Origin: Apus apus
Lineage: Eukaryota; Chordata; Aves; Apodiformes; Apodidae
Direction: 5' to 3'
Length of the DNA stretch: 64,000 bases
Assembly: GCF_020740795.1 (NCBI RefSeq)
Contig: NC_067285.1
Location: 97,733,152-97,797,151 of the forward strand
A program made the translations under genes and the position numbers. Of this stretch, positions 49,801 to 62,720 are shown in pieces (position 1 is the stretch's first letter; each line of letters opens with the position of its first letter). A model generated the notes under the pieces. That model searched no databases, had not been told where the DNA came from, and saw only the letters and a program-made list of their open reading frames with translations.

Positions 49801-51320
49801 CACTCTCCCCCTCATCTCTTCATCATCACGCATCTCATCAAAACTAACAAGGCAACATCCACTTTCCACTTTCTACTATCTCTGCAAGCATGCTGTGGAT
49901 CATCAGGTCTGCCAGATTTCTTGTCACCTACAAAACCTCTGCATGCTGGTCTTTCCAGGTAAATGCCTTGAGAACATCGTATGCATATAATCTTGACTGT
50001 GGCACCTACACAGAGCATCATCCTATTACAGTGAATCTTACGGTATCTCGTGGTATCTCAATATGGCAATAAAAAGTATTCCAAATGCAAGACAAAATTG
50101 TGACTACACTAGAGCTTAGAAAATAAACTGTATCACTCAAAGCTTATTCAAAGCCCACCACTGGTTTGCTTAAAACAGTATTTCTATCACTCACATATCC
50201 ATCTTCCTCTGAAGTTTTAATACAGGCTGCAGAATCCGCTTCCATGTGTGACAATTCCTGTTCTTAATTGACTTTCAATGTTAACAAAAAAGCTATTACT
50301 TTTGTTACTGTTTAATTTAAGAAGAATGGTCTTTTTTCCATGCTCTTTCACATTTTTATCATCTGTGAGATGACAGTAGGAGCTGTGCATGAGCCAGTAT
50401 AAATTAAGAAGTATTCATGTGCTTTCTCTTTTATAGCTTTTAAGAATACTGGCAGAAAATTATGGAATCTGCAAGTTTTCAGTTTTCTTGGTTTCTAATG
50501 AAAAAAGAATTTGAATTGTATGCAATATTAATTCAAACTGAGTAACTTGGTCACTGTAATGAGTCGTAGGCTTCAGATCCAAAGCTGTTTATGCATTTTA
50601 TTCAATACATTAAAAGCAGACTGTATGACAGTGATTCCTATGTCAGGCAGCAGGCTTAGGAGAGAAACTTAATCCCTGAGCAGTGTGCTAAAAGGTGCAT
50701 AACTTCTGTTTTTTAAGAAAAACCTATGAGTCTGGATTGTTCTGGACTGAACTAAGTTCCCCACAGTGGTAGCTATGCCTAAAGCTACAGTTCCCTTAGA
50801 CCATTTCCATGTTGGGGAATAGAAGATATTACAAGAAACTTGATTAAGGCAGAAGAAATGTTTCGAGGTGACCCATCCCACTGAGAAAGTTCTCTCTGCT
50901 CGTGCAGTGGCACACCTTGTTGAAGCTGACGGACTTTCAGTGGTGAGAATACAGGGCTGCTTGGGTTTTGAAGGTGAGCTGAGTTTGATGTAGGTGCCTT
51001 ATATTCCTACAGAGGGGTGCCAAAGTTGTCTGTTGTTTTTTTTTGTTTTGTTCTTTAAGTTTTTGTTTGCTTCTGCTTAGAGACCACAAAAAGTCCCTGT
51101 CTTGATGGCCTCAGGATCACCAGTAGCTGCTAGCATTGCTTGAACACCAGTGCAAAGCTCCTCTTTCTCAGGCAGTATGAGGAGAGAAAGCAGTCCAACT
51201 CCAGATGCTTGGTACAGGGATTTTAATCATACACTGAAAAATAATACTGTCTATTTAAGAATGCTCTATTAAGTACTCTTAAGCAAAAATGGTGGGTTTT
51301 TTCCTCAAAGCTACCCCTAT
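46846..51320. other. Intergenic region, no gene seen
   Basis: About 4.5 kb with A-runs at 47941-47961 and 48209-48224 and scattered short open frames on both strands. No domain, RNA gene or further repeat is recognised. Confidence 0.55.
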
Positions 51321-51390
51321 TTCAGTGAATGGTTGGACTTCATGATCTTAAAGGTCTTTTCCCACCAAAAGGATTCTGTGATTCTGTTTA
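51321..51390 (+). mobile_element. CR1 LINE 3' end (sense, very short)
   Basis: GGTTGGACTTCATGATCTTA, AAGGTCTTTTCCCACC and GATTCTGTGATTCTGTT form the CR1 terminal 3'UTR and octamers in + orientation. Confidence 0.9.
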
Positions 51391-53522
51391 CAGAAGATTA
51401 TTCAGAAGTCATAGAAACTGCAAATAAGGCCTAATGCGAAAGGCTGTTTCACTGGTTATTTAAACTAATTCTGAAGTAGAAGAAATGAAATAAAGACAGA
51501 AGTACCTGTAATATTATATTACAAAGGAAAAACCTGGTTAACCTTTCTCTGAAGAATCAAATTACTTACTAAAACAACTGTCAAATATCCATTTCTGTAA
51601 CAGTTATAGTATTAGGATAGACTAAATTTGCCTTTTCATGCAGTCTATTTTATTTGTAGGTCTTTTGTTAATTTTGGTATGAATTCAGCTGTGTTCGTAA
51701 TGAACCAACATTTTCAGATGTCACTACCTGTAGGTGTAATGATCCCAAGTTATTTCCTTCTTCAGATTTTCAGCAAAGAATACAGTAGATCTAGGGTTGG
51801 GTTTTATTCTGTTTTTTTTACCAAATATTCTTTGCAACTACAAATGTTCAATTAAAAGCTGTTAGACAATTTAAACTTCTCAGAAGAATACAAATAGAAG
51901 CTGTTAATGAAGTAAATATTTGTTTAATTTACAAACATCAGTAGCATTACTGATATCAGTCCAAATAAGACAAAGCACACTGCATTACACATGTACATCT
52001 AACTTTTTTGTAAAAAAAATAATAAAATTGAAAAACATCTTCATTTTTACAGGTACCCTGGGTTTTACTGAAAGAAGAACACAACCCACTATTGATTACC
52101 AATTCTACATTATAATTTAGCAGCAACATGTTAACATGGGGAACATTAGGGCAGTAAAGTAGTTTTATTATTCGAGGAAAGTCACAGTTCTTGACAGCAC
52201 AGCCTTTTTTTTCTTTTTTATAAAAAAAGGTAAAGAGCTCCATGGGAATATTAATTTATAAAGATCTACCTTCTAATGTCATTTGCTACACGCCATCTTA
52301 TTTTCTGTAAGTACTGTATATCGGGAAATTTAACTTCTCTACAATTGCCACCTAGTGTGAAGACATACTCTGTCATACATTACAGGATCCTGGCAGGTGT
52401 CATGAATATCTGCTGTATGTGAAAACCACAGATTGTCATCACTTTCAGATTCAGTGACACCAAGTGGTCAGATTCTATGGAGAAGAAGAAGGGAGGGGCA
52501 AGAGGAGGAAAAGACAGACCAAAAACATTACCCCAAGACGATATGCTACGTTAGTTCTATTGCAAAAAATCCTGATTTTTAAGTCCTTTAAAAAAGAAAT
52601 TAAAAAAAATTACAAAAATGCTGGGACAAATATAAATTAATATATATTAAAGCATTGAAAAACAGTAAAAGGGATGGCCTAGAAGGGTTAAGTACAATGT
52701 ACTTTGATACAATAAATATTTCTCAATGAAACTGAATACTGTATAGAGTTGTTTAGAACTCATAGAAACAGAAATCCATATTATTACTAATTTATCCATC
52801 AATAATCTATTTTTATCATCCCCCAAAACATTTATATTACAAAAAATTAATACTGGAAAAGGGCAGATAAACACGTTTTTATACTTCTTTTGCTAACATG
52901 CTGACATAAAAGCATACATCATCAGGAGATTTAAGGTTTATAGTATATTCTCATATCTCCCATTTCCCATCCATTAAATGGGACCCCATCTTCTCAAGAT
53001 GCTTAATAAATCCAAAAGATAAACTGTATTTCATACAATTGTTATTTCTGTATAATCTGTTTTCTTTTCCACTCATAATGCTCCCTCATCCATAGGTAAG
53101 TGATTGCTATGGTCTGTCAAGACAATAAAATATACTGATGCAAAAGAGAAAAAACAAGCCTCATGGTCTGGCCAATACTTCACCTCTGAGCTGTTAAGTT
53201 GAAGTCACATGTGTATAATGTCAGTGTATCTTCAGCATGTTACAAAGAAGAATCCATGTTAAAACAGTTAAAGTTTCCCATCTCTGTTGCAGTTACCAGG
53301 TCTTTTTTTTTTTTCTTCAAAGCTCCTCCTGGTTATGAGAAGTCTCAGTTCAAGCACTTGAATCTTTTTTCAAATGAAGAAAAAGTCTTTATTCTCATAA
53401 TAAAAATAAGTCTGTTCTGTATTTTACAATATATTTCAAATATTTCCACTATGAAGCATTAATTAGTCCGACACGGTCAATAAGTATACAACATTTTCAA
53501 AAGACAAGTGTGACAGGGACAC
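51391..53522 (-). other. SLIT2: SLIT2 3'UTR (extent uncertain)
   Basis: AT-rich sequence follows the SLIT2 stop on the - strand. Candidate - strand AATAAA signals read as TTTATT on + at 53388-53393, 52164-52169, 51803-51808 and 51649-51654. SLIT2 messages are known to have long 3'UTRs, so one of the more distant signals is plausible. The boundary with intergenic DNA is not visible from sequence. Confidence 0.5.
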
Positions 53523-53764
53523 TTAGGAGGGACAATTGGTACAGCCACACTTCACCACTTTTTCAACCTCATCCACAAATGACGCCCCGTCAGTGCACTC
53601 AAAGGAGTATTTCCGTCTCTTGCTCCGCAGCGGCCCACAGCACTGCCCGCCCAAGCAGCCTCCTTTACATTCTAGTCTCGATACCTTCTTGGTCGTCTGG
53701 CACGCAGCATATCCTTGCTGCTTTTGGTAGTAATCTCGGACTCGTTCCCCTCGACAAGAGATTT
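53523..53764 (-). CDS. SLIT2: SLIT2 terminal exon, C-terminal cystine knot
   Basis: The - strand reading starts with [20 protein letters not shown] and includes [16 protein letters not shown] and [14 protein letters not shown] before TAA (53523-53525). This is the CTCK (cystine-knot) domain that ends Slit proteins, with ten cysteines in this exon. The acceptor is TTCTACAG. The first two bases complete a Glu codon split with the exon at 54859-55070. SLIT2 is a secreted ligand of Robo receptors that repels axons and migrating cells. SLIT2 rather than SLIT1 or SLIT3 is chosen from the near-identical core and from the gene neighbourhood. Confidence 0.97.
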
Positions 53765-54858
53765 CTGTAGAAAACAACATTTAAAATAACAGATACACTT
53801 TAGAGACACGGGTCAAAGAATGGGTGACTTTGCTAAGGAAGATGTTGTGTTTCTAATTGCAGTGGGATTGGTAATTTAAAATTTGTCTCAGACTGTATAG
53901 TGGAAACTACTAGTTCTACCAAACATAATTTGATTAATGCTGAGTTTTATTTCCTATACCTCCTATTTTCAGTAAAGTTTATATTATGTATATGTAAACC
54001 ATAAATACAAAGCTATTACAATGACAAGAAAATTGGAAGCTTAAATCTTTTCCTCTTTTACAAAAATACACATCTTCTGTTCCTACATTGCTCGCAGCTG
54101 GTTCTGTTTACCATAGGGAAATGTTTCAGAAAGCATGCAATTTAATTTATTAGACCTGGAGTTTAATATTATTCAAACTGTTATTTAATACAAGTTACAT
54201 TCCACTAACTTAATAAATTACTGAGGTATAAAACCAGCTAAAAATGAGACATCTGTTAAAGGTTCTACAACCATATTCTTCTTTTCTATACACATCTAAG
54301 CGCAATACAAAATAAATGCCATCTGGGGTAAGGGAAAGAGAGGGAGAGAGAGAGCTTTGATAGACAAAGGAAAAAGAAAAAGGTAGGGGTAAAAGTCATC
54401 CTGTTTTCATCCATCTCACCTGCGTAATTCGCTGTGATAAATCAGTTGAAGCTGAGAGGTCAAAAGTAGAGTTTGTGATAAAACTAGGAGCAGAATCATT
54501 GGATTTGGCTTCTCAGTTGCAGAAGGCAGAGGAACAATAAATACAGAAAGATACAGCAGGTAAAATGTAATAGTTAAATATAGTAAAAAGGTGTTTCAGA
54601 ATAAAGGCAAAAAAGATAAATGTTTTCACAGCAAAACATTTGATGAAAAAATCCTCAAAATGTAAACAAAGTCATGGAAAAAGTTTGATTTTTCTCTGAC
54701 TGAGATACATTCTCATGGCAAAAAAAAAGAAAGCAACAAATGTGTGTGTTGTGGGGAAAAAAAAAAGTTGGTAATGTTTTTGGCTGTTCATGTTTTAATA
54801 AAAAACCCTCTTTCCTAAGACCAAAGCAACAACAAACTTTCAACATATTTTTTTTTAC
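53765..54858 (-). other. SLIT2: Last SLIT2 intron
   Basis: A 1.1-kb AT-rich intron with a short GA-rich tract near 54338-54354. Nothing else is recognised. Confidence 0.85.
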
Positions 54859-55070
54859 CTTTATCACAGCTGTCCCCCGTGTATCCGCTGCTGCATTCGC
54901 AATATGGTTTCCCAAGTCCTGAAAGCCTGCATTTGCCATGTTTACACCTGATGGATTGGCAGGGGTTAAACAGCATTTCCTCTTCATCACAGAGGACTCC
55001 CCCATGTCCCTGCAGGCATTTACAACTGTATGAAAATGCATTGATCGGCAAGCAGGTACCATGCACACAT
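54859..55070 (-). CDS. SLIT2: SLIT2 exon, last two EGF-like repeats (212 bp)
   Basis: After one base completing Lys, the - strand reads [20 protein letters not shown] and [11 protein letters not shown]. It continues [20 protein letters not shown] and [16 protein letters not shown]. These are two EGF-like domains with the full six-cysteine pattern when joined to the preceding exon. The acceptor is CCCCTGTAG and the donor is AAAG|GTAAAA. The phases join to both neighbours. Extracellular location is expected. Confidence 0.97.
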
Positions 55071-56161
55071 CTACAGGGGAAACAAGCCCAAGAGAATAAA
55101 AATAAATTATTCATCAAATTCAGGCTAAGCAACATTAACTACAAATACTTTGGACTGTATTCAGAAGAAATTGCTTTTGTTTCTAATGGACTCTTTCAGT
55201 GAGAAGCAGTGAAGTGGTTTATAATTGGTATGCACATTTACACAAAACAAGCTGCAGTAGAGAACACTTTTCTCACCAGAAAACAGCCACTGTAGATGTG
55301 TTATGGAAGACTTTTACAGGCCACAGTTATTAAAACCAACATTTCCTGTCTACTTAAATCTTCAGCATGCTTTGAGAAGAACACAAGAAAAGAAAGCACA
55401 AACATAATCCACTAGAATTAAACAGAGAAAAAGGATACTCACCTGAAACTGTAGTTCTTGTATAATTAAAAACCAAGAACTATATAGTCACCCATGAAGT
55501 ATGGAGCTCCCAGAACAAAGAAAGATCAGACACTTCCCAAATAAAACTTTTCTGACCTAAACAATGGCACTTTCAAAGTTGAACACATGCTCCTTCTTCA
55601 AATACATTAGTCTGCATTGCCAACTGCAAGTAGTGTGGTCACCTGATGTTTGAGGCAGGCCTCCACTGAAAGCCAACAGCCCTTACCTAGTCCTCATGCT
55701 GAAACTCACACTAGATGATCCTGTACGTTATCAACTCTCAATCAAGTGAATGAACTAGCTACTCTCAGTTGACCTTTGGCAAACATTTGTGGCAGGCTCA
55801 AATCTTGTTGCTAAGACTAAAAAGGCTGTGAGTTAAGCTGCATCTGCTAAGTTCTGATGTACAGTATGGGAACACACTGCTGGTCTTACTTCTCTTGAGA
55901 GAGGGGTGGTGTTTCCCAAAAGGAGGATGTTTAATTACCTGTTCCTAGGTGTTAACTGAAGATTAGGGAAATTCATCTTCTGAAAACTTCACCAATGACT
56001 TGGAATAAAATCACTTCCCTTTGCTCATTTGGTGGCACAGGGTAAAAAATTTTCTTCCTAAACAGACTGTTACTTTCTTTAACACTTGTCTTGATACACA
56101 AGTTTTCTATCTACCTATTGTTTCGTAGGGAGTCTACAGTGAAGATTCCACTGTAGGGACG

Positions 56162-56219
56162 AATGGAATGTCTAAATAAATAAATGGATAGATAGATAAT
56201 GGAATGTCTAAATAAATAA
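56162..56219. repeat. 36-bp offset local duplication
   Basis: AATGGAATGTCTAAATAAAT occurs twice, 36 bp apart, with a GATA microsatellite between the copies. Confidence 0.9.
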
Positions 56220-57391
56220 GTGAAAATATTTTAAAAAAAAATATTCTCAGAATACCATTACATCTAAAATAAAAGCCAATGTATCAATTTGAAGATTGCA
56301 AAAACCACTATAAAATTGTATTTAATAGAAAATAAGAGATCTGTTAAGAATAACATCTCATTTTGAAATGTTTGAGATAACGTAATCTGTATTTATTGAA
56401 ACTTTTATGTCTCATGACATATTCAAATGGAAGGCACAATACATTGCCTCCATTTACATATCCAGTTTGGGATTAAAACCCACAAATATAAAACTTTATA
56501 GCGTAAGCATCTCCAACTTCCCTATTACACAAGAGTCTGTACTTTTGAAGCAACTGCATTCCATAAAAAATTCCGAATTGTTCCGGTGGTTGAAGTCTTG
56601 TATACCAAGACAGTTAGATTAAGCAACTCAAAACTGAAGGCTTAGAATCACAAGGCAGATAGCTTCTGTTTAGTTTTCACTGTGTTTAGCATTTGCTATG
56701 TTAATCATTTACAAAACAAACACTTTTAGGACATCTTATCTATGAAGTTATTCAGGTGGTACTGACATCATGTCATATTCTACATAGCCTGTTTTAGATA
56801 TCAAAGAAATCTGTGTCAGGATCTTTGGTAAAGTTCTGCTTGTCTTAGAAGATGACTAAATCTTATCTAATGCCAGCTCTCATACTTTTGCTTTCACCTG
56901 TTCTTTGAAGCCCCAAATTTCATCTTCAGACTGCAGCAAAAGGAACATCAAGTTAAGTGCAAACTTTCAGGCACAGTTTCATCTTGTCTAATTTTAGGTA
57001 CCTAAATCAAGCACTCATGTTAGATGTATAATTGCAATTAAGCTCCCCACACAGTCATGGAGAGAAACAAGCTTATCCAGACAGGGTTATTAGATCACTT
57101 GAGGTCAAATTTACTCTTTAGAAATATCTTTTATTCTTTCACTGAGTATAAAACAAACTTTGGCCACTGTTTTCATAAGTCGAGCACCTAGATGTAGGTA
57201 AAATAAATCTAAGCCTTAAGATTTGCATGGTGTGCAGTGATCTCTAAAAGATCTCCACCATGTTTGAAACAGATCAGAGTGACAAGTCTGTTTCTCAGAT
57301 AAAGTGGAATGTTACACTGTATTAGACAGACAAAATTAATCTGTTCAATACACAGGATTTAGAGATGAATCAAGAAACACTTCATTCACCC

Positions 57392-57755
57392 GAAGAGTTG
57401 TGGTGAATGGAGTTAAATACAGTCAAATCACAAGTGGTATTCCCCAGGGCTCAGTCTTGGGTCAGTTCTCTTTAATATCTCTATCAGTGGTCTAAACGAG
57501 GGGATAGAGTGCACCCTCAGTAAGTTTGCAGGTGACACCAAGTTGGTGGGAGTATTGATCTGCCTGAGGGTAGGAAAGCTCTACTGAGGGATCTGGACAG
57601 GCTGGATTGATCGGCTGAGGCCAGTTGTATGAGGTTCAACAAGGCTCAGTGTCAGGTCCTGCACTTGGATCAGAACAACCCCAGGATATGCTACAGGCTT
57701 GGGCAAGAGTTGCTGGAAAGCTGTGCAGCCGAAAAGGAGCTGTCCATGACCAAAA
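57392..57755 (+). mobile_element. CR1 LINE internal fragment (sense)
   Basis: Sense CR1 reverse transcriptase sequence with frameshifts. Recognisable motifs are [32 protein letters not shown] and a MRFNKA-like piece. Both ends are truncated and no 3' tail is present. The FADD catalytic aspartate pair reads FAGD here, so it is dead. Confidence 0.92.
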
Positions 57756-58234
57756 AATCCTGAAGAACTTTGAACTTTTTAATTTCTGATCTTCTTATGC
57801 TGGGAGACCATGAGCCAAAATATGGAATCTCTCTCTGTAGTAAATTGATGAACATGCATAGGTAGCAATGCTCTCATACACGTGTGTAATTTTCTCTCTC
57901 TCTCTCCACATGTATATCCATGACCCTCTCTATAAACCTATATAAATGTGCAACCTAAAATACTCTAGTCAAATCAGCAAAAAGAATGAGCACACAAGGA
58001 CTTCAACAGAAGTCCACCATAAAGGCAGAAATCTATTTTCTTGTTAAAATCTGGAGTGAAAATATAAAAACATAAGATATCTCAATTGCATCAAGTTTTT
58101 TAAACACATTAGAGAATAATTATAGTAATTGTATTTACCAATTCTATACAATTATAAATGTTATGAAAAAAAAATGCACATCAGGAGACTTATATGCAAA
58201 TTATACTACTGTTCTGTCTTGAGGAAGGACATAC

Positions 58235-58523
58235 TTATTTCCAAGACATGGGTCGTTAGTTTGTTGATCACAGAGGGGCCCAGTCCATCCTCCTTCGCAC
58301 TCACAGGAGAAGCCTGACTGGCTGGTAGCATGGCACGTTCCATGCACACAAACTTTCTTATGACAAGGCTCACAACCTGGCAGAATTCCCACTTGCAGTG
58401 GCACATTTCTGAAGTCCTGGAGTTCACTGTTGATGTACAGATTACGGATGCAACCATGGAAGCTGGTGCCGTTCTGTCCCGGAGACTGGCGTAAAGCTGC
58501 TATGTTATTTTTCACAGGCATGC
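58235..58523 (-). CDS. SLIT2: SLIT2 exon, end of laminin-G domain and EGF repeat (289 bp)
   Basis: The - strand reads [20 protein letters not shown] and [17 protein letters not shown], the end of the laminin-G domain with an NGT glycosylation sequon. Then comes an EGF-like domain, [17 protein letters not shown] to [14 protein letters not shown], and the first part of the next, NDPCLGN. The acceptor is CATTTCCTAG and the donor is AATAA|GTATGT. The two trailing bases join the next exon to make Lys. The upstream laminin-G exons lie beyond the window or were not recognised. Confidence 0.97.
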
Positions 58524-60991
58524 CTAGGAAATGAATAATAGCAAATACTCAATGTAATATTTGGAACAATTTTCTGTACCATTTTCTCTATTTTTAGAAG
58601 ATTTTTTAAGAAATATTTCTTCCTATATAATTATTCTTGGATATTCAGCCTACAACGATGAGCAATGATCAAGTACTTCAGAATTGTCCTGGTTGTCAAG
58701 GATGCATGCAATCCAGCTCCAGACCAGTAAGCCTCTAGGTCCAACTAAAGAGATGTATACAGGCCTTCATACAGGAAGCTCACAACAATTAAGACCAGGA
58801 ATGTACATTGTTTCCGTAACTTGGAAAACCAGAAATTGCTGAAATTTAGCAGTACATACATGATTTTTTGGTAAGCTGCTAAGATACTTAGCAGAAGAAT
58901 TTAGTGGGACCAGCTCATTAATTTGGCACTGGCATGCACATTTCAAATGTGAAATTTTGCTAGTGAAAATTCTTGGAAAGAAAATAGTTTTGTTCAGCAT
59001 GTCTCAAAAACAGATTAATAAAAAAGCTACTCATAGTTTGCCATTACATTTTTAAACAAAGATAGTAAATACCAACAGTAAATCAACATCAAAACACTTG
59101 TGTCAAATGCTCCTTATGTTAACCATTTTCAGAGTAATTCCTCTGCTGTAGTCTAGCACTGTTACAGGTGTAATTAGAGCAGGAGGTATATGCAATGTAG
59201 TTATCCTGTTGTAATCAGTTCATCACTGAAGACTAATTCAGATGCAACCTTACTTTTAAACATTGTTTCCGTATCACAATGAAGTTTTTTCTACTCTCCT
59301 CCCCTGCTTTTTTATGTCTTTTAATTTATTGCCAACATATTGGCCAAAATTAGTTCCTTCTTAAGATACTACATTCAAATAACCAATACACAAATGCCTA
59401 AATTCATCCTGAGACTAACAAGCAAAGGATATCAAAGAGTACAGGGAAAAGGATCTATTTACCTGAACATAAATGTGCTTATTAGCTGCACAGGTTTATT
59501 CATTGGCAAAATCAACAGTTTTCATTCTGGCACTTAGGAAGATAACCACAGAAAAAGGTAATGTTCTGCATAGTTGCTCCTTAACCATGTAAGATGATAG
59601 TTCTCATGATTTTATATAGTAATTCTGAACAGTTAAGAGTAATGCAGAAGGGCCACCTAATGAAGTAGATCTGCCTTTCATTCAGAGGTTATTGTTATTT
59701 CATTTGTGCTAAGCTTCAGTGCTTATAGAAATGAACAATATTGCATCCATACTACTGAGAGCCTAATCTTCTTTCATTTTCTAAGTCAGGTACAAAAGGC
59801 TCGGGGTGATTATATTAAAGGACTCAGATTGCAAACAATCATTAGTTTCCATTTCCTCAAAACTATTTGCCATTTTCTCAAAATCCAGGGACAAGGCAGA
59901 GTCATCAAGGCCTATTCAGCCTGATGTCTCCCTTAAAAGCGACACTCAGCAAATGTTTAGGCATATGGCCTGAGGTATTTAACAGCAGAACAGATGCACT
60001 GAATTTATCCATGATAAAAATAAAAGCTGCATAAAACTAAGTACACCAATGCACTGCTAAACTGGACATTACACTTCTAATTTAGGTATGATTTCTAGGA
60101 ACCATACAAGCCTGTATCACATCAGATAATATGAGGTGTATCACATGTGATTTAGAGAATTTTTTGTCTATAATGTCTAACATGGAAGACATTTGGAAAT
60201 ACAATGCAAGCATATATACAAGCTTTTAGCCTATACACTTGTTGCTTCTTCCAGCAAGTTACTAAGTGTTAGAAGGCCAAAGCAGGTGCAAAAGCTTGCT
60301 ATTCTTTAGCAGTATTTCCTAGACAATTTTTAGATAAAGGTTCTTTATCAGTTAGGAAAGAACTGCCATAAAAAACAATGCAGACAAATATTTCAACTTT
60401 ACTTTTCAAAAGCTAAGTAGTTCCTGTCACCCCTTAAGCTCTTGGTCACTGAATCTGACTATAGGTAAATTACCAAATTATTGCTCAAGGAGGCAAATGG
60501 TAAGACCTCTACTAAATAACAGTCATACAATGGCTGTCAAAATGAGTCATTCAGAAGCTGCTAGAACAAAGCAGATATAAATGAAAAGCAAGTGATGTCC
60601 CACCTGTCCTAGAAATAGGGACTTCCATGAAACAAGGTGCCACTCTCAACTAGTAAGATTTGCTCTTATTTCTGAAAGAAGAAAGTGAAGTATCAGTGAA
60701 GTTGGTGACCTTTTGAAGAGCTTTTGAGAAGAAACTGATTGTCCCTTAAGACTTCTTACAAAAAGGCTTTCAATGATTTACTGAAATCTGCTATAGAAAG
60801 ACCAAAAAAATATCTAGGATGTTTATTCTGACCACACAACAGAGCCATACAGTTGGAAGAAGGTAAAAAAAAAAAAAAAAAAAAGAGTATAAACTGATTA
60901 GTCCACTTTCTGTAAAAATAAATTACCCCTTCCAAACCAACCAAAGTATTATGAGCCAAGAATAACTTTGTTAAAAAAAAGAAAAAAAAGG

Positions 60992-61011
60992 GTGTGTGTG
61001 TGTGTGTGTGG
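60992..61011. repeat. (GT)n microsatellite
   Basis: About nine to ten GT units in a SLIT2 intron. Confidence 0.95.
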
Positions 61012-61473
61012 TATGGCAGGGAGGAAAAGATAAGGACAGAATGAGAGAGAAAATCATACAAAAGTTTGCTGTCAAGCCTGAATTTCATCTTGCCAGCTGT
61101 GGCGATGCTTACCAGAAATGCCATTTTAACAGGAATGTGGTTAAGAGTAAGATAAATGATGACCTAGGTGCTAGGTGTCAAACTAAGACTTTGGCAAACA
61201 TAAATATACTGCAAAAAAACCCAGTGAGAATTTGAGCTCTTAACTAATGGAAGTGTGTGACTTAATTCTCTAAAAATTCTAGATACAGTTGGATAAGAAA
61301 AAATAGACTGAATCTCAAAAAGACGGGTAATACAAAGATAAAAGAGTGAAAGTTTATTGGCTCAAGAATTTTAAAGATCATAAACAGGTAAACATAGATA
61401 AGGAACATAACAGTTTAAGAGCTGAATATCAACCTCCTTATTTTTTGTGTGTTTTGTTTTATAATGTCATGAC

Positions 61474-62430
61474 CATCTAAAGAACCTGAAGGTGGATAAA
61501 TCTATGGGACCTGATGGGGTTCACCCAGGGGTCCTGAGGGAGCTGGCGGATGAAATTGCTAAGCCTCTGTCCATCATATTTGAGAGGTCATGGCAGTCTG
61601 GTGAGGTTCCCACTGATTGGATAAAAGGGAACATAGCCTCTGTTTTTAAAAAGGGGAAAAAGGAAGATCCAGGGAACTACAGGCCAGTCAGTCTCACCTC
61701 TGTGCCTGGCAAGGTCATGGAGCAGATCCTCCTGGAAAGTCTGCTAAGGCACATGAAAAATAAAGAGGTGATTGGTGACAGCCAACATGGCTTCACTAAG
61801 GGCAAGTCATGCCTGACCAATCTGGTGGCCTTCTACAACAAGGCTACAGAGATGGTGGATGGTGGCAGAGGAACTGACATCACCTACCTGGATTTGTGCA
61901 AGGCATTTGACACTGTTCCACATGACAACCTGGTCTCCAAACTGACAAGGCATGGATTTGACAGGTGGACCACTTGGTGGATAAGAGATCAGCTGGATGG
62001 CTGCACCCAGAGAGTTGTGGTCAATGGCTCAATGTCCAAATGGAGGGAGGTGATAAGTGGCGTCCCTCAGGGGTCAGTACTGGGATCAGTGCTATTTAAC
62101 ATCTTTCTTGGAGACATGGACAGTGGGATTGAGTGTATGCTCAGCAAATTTGCTGATGATACCAAGCTGTGTGGTGTGGTTGACACCCAAGAGGGAAGGG
62201 ATGCCATCCAGAGGGACCTTGACAGGCTGGAGAGGTGGGCCAGTGCCAACCTCATGAAGTTCAACAAGGCAAGTGCAAGGTCCTGCACCTGGGTGAGCGC
62301 AACCCCAGGCACAAATACAGGCTGGGGGAAGAATGGCTGGAGAGCAGTCCAGAGGAGAAGGACTTGGGGGTGGTAGTTGATGATCTTTAAGGTCCCTTCC
62401 AACATTAATGATTCTATGATTCTATAATAA
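61474..62430 (+). mobile_element. CR1 LINE, sense, internally deleted, long open RT frame
   Basis: A sense CR1 copy begins abruptly in the reverse transcriptase ([15 protein letters not shown]), so it is 5'-truncated. The open frame 61492-62376 spans 294 codons and keeps the fingers and palm motifs [44 protein letters not shown] and KFADDTKL. The FADD catalytic pair is therefore intact. Near 62270 a one-base loss shifts the frame after FNKA. At about 62373 the reverse transcriptase sequence (KDLGVV-like) passes directly into the 3'UTR (GATGATCTTTAAGGTCCCTT) and the tail ATTCTATGATTCTATAATA. It is the best preserved CR1 in the window, but not able to move by itself. Confidence 0.95.
61492..62376 (+). 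pseudogene. CR1 reverse transcriptase remnant frame
   Basis: This is the 294-codon frame within the CR1 copy. It lacks the endonuclease domain, the first fingers region and the C-terminal part. The last 35 or so codons are out of the native frame because of a single-base deletion near 62270. It is annotated as a decayed transposon gene, not a host gene. Confidence 0.9.
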
Positions 62431-62640
62431 TTTGCTTCTAATAATGGCTTTCATTCTTTTTTTGACAAACATTTTCTATGGCAGTGGAAATACTTGTCTG
62501 GTTGGAGCTTGGATGTGAAGAACTGAAAAACCAGGAACACGGGGTCTCTCTAAAGAACATGCACTATGATGATAAAGTCTCCTGATCTAAGATTCCTAAG
62601 GAATTAAGCCACTAGAAGTTTACTTCCAAGATTATTTCTT

Positions 62641-62720
62641 ATGATACTTGAAAATGATGATGAAGATGAATATGAGTCTTCTAATGCAGACATGGATCTG
62701 CAAGTTGAAGAAGCAAGGAG
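62641..62720 (+). CDS. Possible small exon, acidic (unrecognised)
   Basis: Starting at ATG the + strand reads MILENDDEDEYESSNADMDL then QVEEAR and two bases of a further Arg codon, followed by GGAG|GTAAAC, a good donor. An in-frame TAA lies upstream, and a possible acceptor (TTTACTTCCAAG) also lies just before. It joins in phase to the segment at 63170. The protein is not recognised. The acidic composition partly reflects a GAT/GAA-rich stretch, so chance is a real alternative. Confidence 0.25.

Larger units (their letters stand above)
55071..58234 (-). other. SLIT2: SLIT2 intron with CR1 and local duplication
   Basis: A 3.2-kb intron. It holds a 36-bp local tandem duplication at about 56162-56219, a sense CR1 fragment at 57392-57755 and a (TC)n tract near 57893-57906. 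No additional exon is seen. Confidence 0.8.

Noticed and set aside
60996..61235. A 79-codon + strand frame before the CR1 copy, with a possible acceptor at the GT repeat and a donor near 61146
   Set aside because: It matches no CR1 5' region or known protein, starts inside a GT microsatellite and has no phase-compatible partner. The evidence is weaker than for 62.64 kb.
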